The translations under genes were made by a program, and so were the position numbers. From NCBI GenBank assembly GCA_964635015.1, contig CAZWMS010000042.1, forward strand, positions 1-9,905: DNA of 9,905 bases. Direction: 5' to 3'. Within the stretch, counting starts at the first letter, position 1. Every line of letters begins with the position of its first letter. This document shows, in pieces, positions 1 to 5,499 of the stretch. Below the pieces are notes generated by a model. The model saw only the letters and a program-made list of their open reading frames with translations, was not told the origin of the DNA and did no database searches. The DNA is from CAJWPI01 sp964635015 (GTDB lineage Bacteria > Pseudomonadota > Gammaproteobacteria > Magnimaribacterales > Magnimaribacteraceae).

Positions 1-856
1 TTTCTTCTGGGTGTTGGCTTAACGCCAAAACACCGCCGCTAATAGAATTGCGAGTTGTTTCATTACCAGCAACTATTAATAGAATAAAGGCAGATACGTA
101 ATCATTCATACTAGTTAATTTACCTTCAACTTCAGTATTGGCGAGCATAGAGATAAGATCATCTCCAGGCTCTTCACGACGTTTTTGGTGCAAATCTAGA
201 GCATACTGATATAACTCAGTGAGTGCTGTAATAACATGATCAGTGTCAAGGCGCATATCTGGATCATCGCCTCCAATTATGACGTTGGACCACCCAAGTA
301 ACTTGGTTCTATCTTCTTGGTTAACACCAAAAAGTTCTGCAAGCATCTGAATGGGTAATTCCGCTGCTACTGAAGATATGAATTCACATTCTCCTTTGCC
401 CGCTATCTGGTTGAGAATATCAACACAGCGTTGACGAATTTGAGTGCTTAGATTTGATAATCTTTTTGGCGAGAATCCTGGTGCCACCATGCGTCTATGC
501 TTGGTATGCACAGGAGGATCCATCTGGATCATACTGTCACCTGCCTCTAGTATATTTAGGTCTTTAAACTTATCTTGTACACCTTTGGATCGAGAAATAT
601 TGCGCAGACGGCGAGCCTCCTGTGAAGGAAAAGTAATTCCTCCATGTACTCTATCTGAACTGAATATTTTTGGGTTTTTTGATATAAACTGAATGTCATC
701 GTATTTAGTAATAGACCAAAATCCAGAACCATCTTCTGTTTCTGGACACCAAGCAACTGGTTCCTCCTTTCTGAGTTCTGAGAATATTTCATGGACTGCG
801 TCCTGATCTTGAAAGGTTTCTGCCTTGGAAAGTAAAATTCTCTTTTCTTCTTTCAT
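1..856 (-). CDS. Cytochrome P450, N-terminal part (cut by left edge)
   Basis: Heme-thiolate monooxygenase, presumably soluble and fed electrons by ferredoxin or a similar partner; the substrate is unknown. The frame is open from the ATG at 856 to the window edge, giving 285 residues of an expected 400-odd. Visible landmarks are the C-helix segment MDPPVHTKHRRMV (about 112-124), with the heme-propionate HxxxR pair H117/R121 intact, and the oxygen-activating I-helix AGNETTR (263-269). The ExxR motif and the heme-binding cysteine lie beyond the edge. The C-helix stretch MDPPVHTKHRRMVAPGF resembles the CYP125/CYP124/CYP142 type of bacterial P450, but subfamily cannot be fixed without the C-terminus. 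The start is supported by AGGAGG at 867-862, five bases before the ATG, and there is no signal peptide. A perfect FNR-type palindrome lies about 80 bases upstream. It is not closely similar to the second P450 in the window. Confidence 0.95.
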   Translation of the reverse strand, partial: MKEEKRILLSKAETFQDQDAVHEIFSELRKEEPVAWCPETEDGSGFWSITKYDDIQFISKNPKIFSSDRVHGGITFPSQEARRLRNISRSKGVQDKFKDLNILEAGDSMIQMDPPVHTKHRRMVAPGFSPKRLSNLSTQIRQRCVDILNQIAGKGECEFISSVAAELPIQMLAELFGVNQEDRTKLLGWSNVIIGGDDPDMRLDTDHVITALTELYQYALDLHQKRREEPGDDLISMLANTEVEGKLTSMNDYVSAFILLIVAGNETTRNSISGGVLALSQHPEE

Positions 857-935
857 ATAAGCCTCCTACTTAAATTACTTCTGAATATCCTAGAATACAC
901 TTGTTTAAAAAAAGGTAGAGAAGAAAAGATTTAAT

Positions 936-949
936 TTGATTTAAATCAA
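936..949. promoter_or_regulatory. FNR/Anr-type box, perfect palindrome
   Basis: TTGATTTAAATCAA is a perfect 14-base palindrome and matches every fixed position of the FNR/Anr consensus TTGAT-N4-ATCAA. It lies 80 bases upstream of the P450 start at 856, in the only sizeable promoter region of that gene. FNR-family regulators sense oxygen or nitric oxide through an iron-sulfur cluster. I could not place a convincing -10 at the distance expected for class II activation (centre at -41.5), so activation, repression or chance all remain open. Confidence 0.45.
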
Positions 950-1045
950 TTTTATAACTTTTTAGTTCTTTGAACATAAACAACAAAAATTGATTAATGG
1001 AAAACTATTTCTTTTTAATTCGTTAAGTTGTTACAACAACAAAGT

Positions 1046-1078
1046 AGGTTTATTTACTCAGGTATCAACGATGAGTAA
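1046..1078. repeat. Near-copy of the esterase gene 3' end (copy A)
   Basis: Aligned without gaps to 4092-4124, 27 of 33 bases are identical. Read on the minus strand in the frame used by the esterase gene, copy A gives YSSLIPE followed by TAA, against YSALMPE and TAA in the esterase. Of the four codon differences, two are silent. The match also continues past the stop codon (AACCT on the minus strand). Further upstream the reading frame gives no clear esterase-like sequence and meets stop codons. It could be the last trace of a decayed second esterase copy or a short mobile hairpin element. Confidence 0.5.
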
Positions 1079-1083
1079 ATAAA
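1049..1083. repeat. 12-bp perfect inverted repeat (hairpin)
   Basis: TTTATTTACTCA at 1049-1060 pairs perfectly with TGAGTAAATAAA at 1072-1083 around an 11-base loop. It lies between the end of the TPR gene and the P450 start, both minus strand, so it could end transcripts from the TPR gene. Against this, neither side carries a run of T in the right place, so it is not a standard intrinsic terminator. It overlaps the esterase-tail repeat; the equivalent stem around the esterase stop codon is shorter (TTATTCAG/CTGAATAA). Confidence 0.55.
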
Positions 1084-1418
1084 ATTAAAAAGCCTTATTT
1101 TATCTATGTTTCGTGCCATGTTTATAGAATGATTGTTAATTAGGATACACATAGGATACAAAATGTCTTATTTTTACTCTCCATTTCTGCCCTATTTTAT
1201 CATCTGTCGGTAGTAGTTACACCTCAACCTGACATAGGTCCATGCAGGAGGACCAGTACTTACCTACCATATCTATATAACTCACACACAATTTAATCCC
1301 ATTTAGGTTGTAAGCCAGTATGGTATGATTTCAAGATTGGGAGAAATGGTTTGAGAAAGTTAATTCTAATAGGGCATTTTTTGATTAAAGAACACTAACT
1401 GATTTTGATTATAAAAAG

Positions 1419-2036
1419 TTATTCGGACCAATAGCCGCCCTCAACAAGTTTTCCTTTTTTTTTCAAATATACTTTTTCGGGTTTAAGTAATAGAGCTTTT
1501 TTGTAATTTACAATTGCACTATTCATGTCCTTCAACATTTCATAAGAAAGCCCTTTGTTGTAAAAGGCTGCTGCCCTATCTTTTAACCCGGATTTAATGG
1601 ATTTGTCGTAATATTCAATGGCTTTCCAAAATTCAGTTTTTATAAAATAGCTATTCCCAGAGTTAAGTAAAATTTCTGGCTTGAGTTCCTCAGAAATTTT
1701 AGCTTTACTAAAAGCCCTAAGTGCCCTGTCTGGCAAAAAAGAATTATTCAACACAATTCCTAAATTAACTTGTGTGCCAGATCTATCTTGTGTTGTCAGA
1801 AACTGGTCTTGAAGTGCCTTAAGGCAAGTGTTAATTGATGAATATCCGGAATTGCCCATTTCAGCTTCCTGGTAACAAAGGGCTGCACCCTCTCGCCCTA
1901 TTACTGTTACTGATGAAAACAGTAAATTTGCATGCAAACAGACACACAAAAGGAAAAATATATGTAGTTTCATTAATTTTTTTTCATGGAGGTTTCTTTC
2001 TTGGTAAAGATTACTATCAACCAGTTTCATAGTCAT
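1419..2036 (-). CDS. Exported small TPR-repeat protein
   Basis: A 205-residue frame with tetratricopeptide-type helical repeats, which serve protein-protein contacts; no catalytic motif is visible. Repeats are recognisable at about residues 90-118, 119-152 and 157-190, ending in the typical YNKGLSYEMLKDMNSAIVNY and KALLLKP pattern. A secretion signal (MKLHIFFLLCVCLHA) begins only at residue 22, the ATG at 1973, with likely cleavage after LHA. The mature protein would then sit in the periplasm. The true start may therefore be 1973, giving 184 residues. The longer start at 2036 is kept because GGGGAG lies about 14 bases before it, while 1973 has no Shine-Dalgarno match. Two cysteines (C54, C70) follow the signal. 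It lies 86 bases downstream of the second P450 on the same strand and may be co-transcribed. The protein family beyond TPR is not recognised. Confidence 0.75.
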   Translation of the reverse strand: MTMKLVDSNLYQERNLHEKKLMKLHIFFLLCVCLHANLLFSSVTVIGREGAALCYQEAEMGNSGYSSINTCLKALQDQFLTTQDRSGTQVNLGIVLNNSFLPDRALRAFSKAKISEELKPEILLNSGNSYFIKTEFWKAIEYYDKSIKSGLKDRAAAFYNKGLSYEMLKDMNSAIVNYKKALLLKPEKVYLKKKGKLVEGGYWSE

Positions 2037-2122
2037 TATAAAAACAAAACTCCCCTTTTGAAGAAAGAAGATAGAGAAAGTAATTGAATGGGTAAAATAA
2101 TTAAATCAAATGAAATATCTAT

Positions 2123-3364
2123 TCAACGTTTTTCAAAGGTAATCCAAAGTTCTCTTAAACTACGGCCAAAAAAACTTGGAACATATTCAAACCTAGCTTT
2201 ATTTGTATCCAGAGCAAAATTTTTAAAACGTTGTATAAGACCATCAAAAGCGCTCATAATTTCCTGTCGTGCGAGTACGGCACCTATGCAATGATGTCTA
2301 CCCACACCGAATGCCATGTGTTTCCCGGGAGTTAAACGGTGCAGGTCAATACTGTCAGCTTGTGGAAATTGTTTCTCGTCCCTGTTTGCTGAACCAAAAC
2401 GCAGGCTTAGCAGATCACCTTTATTCAACTTAATTCCATTCAAGTCCGTATCGTGGGTAACATGACGAAACATGCCTTGGGCTGGCGATTCCAGGCGTAA
2501 AATTTCTTCCGTAAAATTAATCATAAGTGAGGGCTGTCTGTGGATCTCTTCAACAATATGCGGATTTTGACATAGTAGAAGCATCCCGGAAGAAATAGCG
2601 CTTGTTGTTGTCTCATTACCAGAAGCTAGCAAGTCGATGCTGACGATTGTTAATAACTCAGCCATGTTGAATGGTTGGAAATCCGCCATATCTATATTAA
2701 CAATCTGACTTATAAGGTCATCTTTTGAGTTGCCCCGGCGTGTTTCAACTAATTCAGCAAAATAATGCTGCATCTCAACAACTAGCCTTGTACATTCCAC
2801 TTCTCGCTCGGGTGATATCATCATGCTGTACGGTTCAACGATAGCATCAGACCATTTTTTGAATATTGTCAGGTTGTCGTTCGGTATGCCCAGGAGATCT
2901 GCAATAATGATCATTGGTAATGGATGAGAGAATTGACTAACAAAGGTCATCTGATCATCATTGGCTATTTCATCTATAAGATCTTTTACGATACTATCAA
3001 TTGTGGGTTTGAGTTTACGAACTTGCGCTGTCGTAAACAGTTGGGCTAAAACGTGGTGTACACGCGTGTGTGCGGGAGGGTCCGAAGTGGAGCATGAAGC
3101 AAGCGGCATCCAGCCTTCCTTTTCATAAATTTCCAATACCCCTTGCGGGATACCACCGGGCCGTAGTGCCATGGGACTGACGCCACTCGCAAAGAGATCG
3201 GGCTGCCGTATAACTTCATTACAGAGATCATAGGTGGTAATCAAATAGAATCCTGTCTGTGGCATTTGATAAACAGGCGCTTCTTCTCTGAGTATTGAGT
3301 AGTACTCATAAGGCCGGGACTGTACTCCAGGATCCAGCAGGTTGTATTTATCAAGTGAATTCAT
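2123..3364 (-). CDS. Cytochrome P450 (complete)
   Basis: Soluble bacterial class I-type P450 monooxygenase of 413 residues, the usual length for the family. Landmarks: C-helix DPPAHTRVHHVL (95-106), I-helix ASGNETT (247-253), ExxR as E287-I-L-R290, and the heme loop FGVGRHHCIG (352-361) with C359 as the thiolate ligand. There is no membrane anchor. In the C-helix the usual HxxxR arginine that binds a heme propionate is replaced by H103 (H99-T-R-V-H103). No Shine-Dalgarno is seen before the ATG at 3364 (upstream reads AACAAGAA), and alternative starts downstream would remove conserved N-terminal sequence (LLDPGVQSRPYEYYSILR). Base composition is higher than in the neighbours in places (38 G/C in 60 at 3061-3120), which hints at separate origin. 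No ferredoxin or reductase is adjacent. The substrate is unknown; it is divergently transcribed from the cupin gene across 161 bases. Confidence 0.96.
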   Translation of the reverse strand: MNSLDKYNLLDPGVQSRPYEYYSILREEAPVYQMPQTGFYLITTYDLCNEVIRQPDLFASGVSPMALRPGGIPQGVLEIYEKEGWMPLASCSTSDPPAHTRVHHVLAQLFTTAQVRKLKPTIDSIVKDLIDEIANDDQMTFVSQFSHPLPMIIIADLLGIPNDNLTIFKKWSDAIVEPYSMMISPEREVECTRLVVEMQHYFAELVETRRGNSKDDLISQIVNIDMADFQPFNMAELLTIVSIDLLASGNETTTSAISSGMLLLCQNPHIVEEIHRQPSLMINFTEEILRLESPAQGMFRHVTHDTDLNGIKLNKGDLLSLRFGSANRDEKQFPQADSIDLHRLTPGKHMAFGVGRHHCIGAVLARQEIMSAFDGLIQRFKNFALDTNKARFEYVPSFFGRSLRELWITFEKR

Positions 3365-3525
3365 TTCTTGTTCTGAATTATTCCACAGTTATGGAGTTGT
3401 TCAAAGTTCGTATTGGGTGAATATCCATTAAATTTAACGACTTGATTTGTCTTTTGTTTAACTGTGTAGTAAATTTTAATTTAGTCAATATTGTAAAGTT
3501 TAAAGAAGAGTTTTGAAGGATAATT

Positions 3526-3990
3526 ATGAATGTTAATCTCACACGAATATCTGATGCAGAGATAGTTTCTGATGCGGGGGATATTATTAAGAATACAAAT
3601 AAAATGAACTGGATTGAGGTTGGAGGGGGCTCAAGATTTAAGGTTCTTAGGGCATGTTTAAAAACAGGAGATTGGACTCTCTATGTTCAAATGGATCCTG
3701 GGGCCGCTTTTCAAGCCCACAGACATCAAGGAAGTGGAGAATTTTTTATTACCAAGGGTGAATTAATTTATGATATAGGAAGGGCTCCTGCTGGAACATA
3801 CGGGTTTGAACCAGTATATGCTGAGCATTTTGATGCAAAATGCGAAGTGTTAACTGAAATGTATTTTAGTGGACGTGGTTCAGTGACTTATTTTGACAAA
3901 GATAAAAATATAGATTGGATTATGGACTCCGAATGGCTTCATAAACTTGCTCTTGGAGAGGTTGAATTAGATGTGAGTCCAAAAGACTGA
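3526..3990 (+). CDS. Single-domain cupin, dihydroxyacetophenone-dioxygenase-like
   Basis: A 154-residue beta-barrel metalloprotein of the cupin fold. The first cupin motif reads GAAFQAHRHQGSGEFF (59-74), with candidate metal ligands H65, H67 and E72. The second supplies H101 in YAEHFDAK. Together these make the usual three-His one-Glu site. The overall pattern, with a WIEVGGGSRFKVLR lead-in and a late TYFD segment, resembles the group annotated as 2,4'-dihydroxyacetophenone dioxygenase or acetylacetone-cleaving enzyme, which split carbon-carbon bonds with oxygen using Fe(II). That is a resemblance from memory, and other small cupins of this type have no known reaction. The start is well supported: AAGGA at 3516-3520, five bases before the ATG. 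It is divergent from the second P450, and convergent with the esterase gene 109 bases downstream. A role in oxidative breakdown alongside the P450 is inference. Confidence 0.85.
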   Translation: MNVNLTRISDAEIVSDAGDIIKNTNKMNWIEVGGGSRFKVLRACLKTGDWTLYVQMDPGAAFQAHRHQGSGEFFITKGELIYDIGRAPAGTYGFEPVYAEHFDAKCEVLTEMYFSGRGSVTYFDKDKNIDWIMDSEWLHKLALGEVELDVSPKD

Positions 3991-4023
3991 GATTAAAAAG
4001 GGAAATAAACACAGAGGAAAGTG

Positions 4024-4068
4024 AGGTAGTAAGAAAACCGTCTACTGAATAACGGTTTAAAACTACCT
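4024..4068. repeat. Two-step hairpin between convergent genes
   Basis: An outer stem AGGTAGT (4024-4030) with ACTACCT (4062-4068) encloses an inner stem AAACCGT (4035-4041) with ACGGTTT (4052-4058), separated by small unpaired bulges and a 10-base loop. It sits 34 bases after the cupin stop codon and 31 bases beyond the esterase stop, so it may help end or protect transcripts from both sides. No T-run follows on either strand, so it is not a textbook intrinsic terminator. Confidence 0.55.
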
Positions 4069-4091
4069 TATCGCAATGGAATGCGGTTGAC

Positions 4092-4124
4092 AGGTTCGTT
4101 TATTCAGGCATCAACGCTGAATAA
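4092..4124. repeat. Esterase gene 3' end, matched by copy A at 1046-1078
   Basis: This stretch spans the last seven codons (YSALMPE) and stop of the esterase gene and about eight bases beyond. It matches 27 of 33 bases of a gene-free segment 3.0 kb to the left, in the same orientation. It also carries a modest hairpin, TTATTCAG (4100-4107) with CTGAATAA (4117-4124), that includes the stop codon. Confidence 0.5.
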
Positions 4125-5389
4125 CTTAAAGTTCTTAGTTCTCTTCTAACTTGATAAGTTACAGAAGGAATTAATTGAGTTAGAAAAATGACCAACATTT
4201 CCTCTTTTGGATTAACCCAAAAAACTGTACTGGCCATACCTCCCCATCCAAATTCTCCGGGATCACTTAAAACTTGGGATTTTGCTGGATCCAACATTAT
4301 TGAAAAACCCAGTCCAAATCCAATTCCTTTGTAAGGAGTCTCGCTAAAGGCAGATTGGCTCATATCTGTTAAGTCTTGACCACTAGGAAGGTGATTAATG
4401 GTCATAATTTGTAAAGACTTTCTACCTATTATTCTTGTCGAATTAAACTCTCCTTGACTTAAAAGCATTGAAAGAAAATTATAGTAATCAGATATTGTCG
4501 ATACCAGACCTCCCCCTCCAGACAGAAATTTACTTTGTTTTAAAGTCCAGCTATCTTTTGGTGAATCGACTAGTTTTGGATTTCCCTTAACTTGATGTTC
4601 ATAACAGGAGGTTAATCGATCTAATTTCTCTTTTGGGCATAAGAATCCTGTGTCCTTCATTTTCAGGGGTTCAAAAATATTCTTTTGAAAATAGTCGTCT
4701 AGCTTCATTCCAGAAAAAAGTTCAATTAGATGACCTAATACATCTGTAGAAACAGAGTAATTCCACTGGTCCCCTGGAGAAAACTCAAGTGGCAGGGTAG
4801 ACAGCATATTAACCATTTCCTCTAAACCGTCCTCTGACTTGTTATGACCTGAAGCACCTTCTTCACCGAATGCACCATGAGTACCTATTCCTAAAAGACG
4901 ATAAGCCGCATCAACGTTTGTTCTATACATAAAATGATAAGTTAATCCAGACATGTGAGTCAGTAAGTCCCTAATAGTCATATGTCTATTGGGGCGAGAG
5001 GTTATAAAATTAGGATAAACTCCAGATTGATAGACTCTTAAATTTTTCCAAGAAGGGATGTACCAATGTACTGGATCATCAAGCCTAAATAGACTTTTTT
5101 CATAGAGTTGCATCAGGGCAATACTAGTAATGGGTTTTGTCATTGAGAAAATTCTAAAAATAGCATCTTCTTTCATTGGTATTTTTTTTTCTCTATCCAT
5201 CATGCCCAATGAATCCAAGTAGGCTATTTCTCCTTTCCTAGCTACCAAAGTAATTGTTCCTATTAATTTACCTGGATTAATATAATAATCTTCAAGATAA
5301 GAACCTATATTTTTCAGCACTCTACTGTCAAGACCAACAGATTCAGGAGATACAATATTGTTGTTTAGATTAACTTTTAAATTTTTCAT
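4100..5389 (-). CDS. Serine beta-lactamase-fold hydrolase / family VIII-type esterase
   Basis: A 429-residue serine hydrolase of the class C beta-lactamase/penicillin-binding-protein fold. Motifs appear in order: S82-M-T-K85 (SxxK, nucleophile and general base), Y211-S-V213 (the YxN/YSV tyrosine), and GWGGM (381-385), in the place where family VIII esterases such as EstB have WGG instead of the beta-lactamase KTG. A conserved LLTHMSGLTYHF segment (142-153) is also typical of this group. The YSV and WGG pair favours ester hydrolysis over beta-lactam hydrolysis. There is no signal peptide, so it should be cytoplasmic. The natural ester is unknown. The ATG at 5389 has no Shine-Dalgarno; a TTGACA...TATAGT promoter lies so close that the message may be nearly leaderless. 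It is head to head with the amidohydrolase gene. The last codons recur, degraded, in the gene-free region near 1060. Confidence 0.93.
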   Translation of the reverse strand: MKNLKVNLNNNIVSPESVGLDSRVLKNIGSYLEDYYINPGKLIGTITLVARKGEIAYLDSLGMMDREKKIPMKEDAIFRIFSMTKPITSIALMQLYEKSLFRLDDPVHWYIPSWKNLRVYQSGVYPNFITSRPNRHMTIRDLLTHMSGLTYHFMYRTNVDAAYRLLGIGTHGAFGEEGASGHNKSEDGLEEMVNMLSTLPLEFSPGDQWNYSVSTDVLGHLIELFSGMKLDDYFQKNIFEPLKMKDTGFLCPKEKLDRLTSCYEHQVKGNPKLVDSPKDSWTLKQSKFLSGGGGLVSTISDYYNFLSMLLSQGEFNSTRIIGRKSLQIMTINHLPSGQDLTDMSQSAFSETPYKGIGFGLGFSIMLDPAKSQVLSDPGEFGWGGMASTVFWVNPKEEMLVIFLTQLIPSVTYQVRRELRTLSYSALMPE

Positions 5390-5397
5390 ATAAAGTT

Positions 5398-5428
5398 ACT
5401 ATAAAACGTTAAGGGTGGTAACTGTCAA
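5398..5428 (-). promoter_or_regulatory. Candidate sigma-70 promoter of the esterase gene
   Basis: On the minus strand a perfect TTGACA (5428-5423) is followed after 19 bases by TATAGT (5403-5398), five of six for the -10 consensus. The 19-base spacing is longer than the optimal 17. A start at the expected distance would fall at about 5391, leaving only about two bases before the ATG at 5389, which fits the absence of a ribosome binding site. The plus-strand gene in the same gap has a TATTAT at 5463-5468 but no good -35. Confidence 0.4.
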
Positions 5429-5499
5429 GTAAGTAAAATTTTCTAACTCATTAGAAAAGAGCTATTATTTACTTTGAAAAAATTTTAAGGAGCACAAAA

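Larger units (their letters stand above)
857..1418. other. Gene-free region of 562 bases with several inverted repeats
   Basis: No frame here is long or family-like enough to be called a gene. The part next to the P450 is very AT-rich (11 G/C in 60 at 961-1020) and is presumably its promoter region. In order it holds the palindrome at 936-949, an operator-like inverted pair GTTGTT-AC-AACAAC at 1027-1040, the hairpin at 1049-1083, a direct repeat TAGGATACA at 1141-1149 and 1152-1160, and a small hairpin GGTCC/GGACC (1237-1241 with 1250-1254). Base composition jumps to 30 G/C in 60 at 1201-1260, which is odd for intergenic DNA and could be an old gene remnant, though no frame on either strand reads as a recognisable protein. 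No tRNA cloverleaf was seen. Confidence 0.7.

Noticed and set aside
444..692. Plus-strand reading frame of 82 codons.
   Set aside because: It lies antisense to the P450 frame at 1-856, which carries clear family motifs; no ribosome site or family resemblance.
556..792. Minus-strand 78-codon frame inside the partial P450.
   Set aside because: It is a different frame of the same strand as the P450; the true P450 frame has the C-helix and I-helix motifs.
1049..1083. Reading the hairpin as an intrinsic terminator.
   Set aside because: The stem is AT-rich and is not followed by a T-run on either strand.
1141..1160. TAGGATACA repeated twice as the start of a CRISPR or iteron array.
   Set aside because: Only two units of nine bases with an 11-base period; no further copies.
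3365..3525. Promoters for the P450 and cupin in their divergent gap (TTGACT on the minus strand at 3488-3483; TTGTCT with TAAATT on the plus strand at 3447-3475).
   Set aside because: Each has at most one decent hexamer; in DNA this AT-rich such matches are expected by chance.
4024..4124. Integron attC site or insertion-sequence end.
   Set aside because: The stems do not fit attC core-site consensus, no transposase or integrase frame is nearby, and no target duplication was found.
4100..5389. True beta-lactamase (antibiotic resistance).
   Set aside because: No signal peptide, and YSV plus WGG motifs point to a family VIII-type esterase; the KTG motif is absent.
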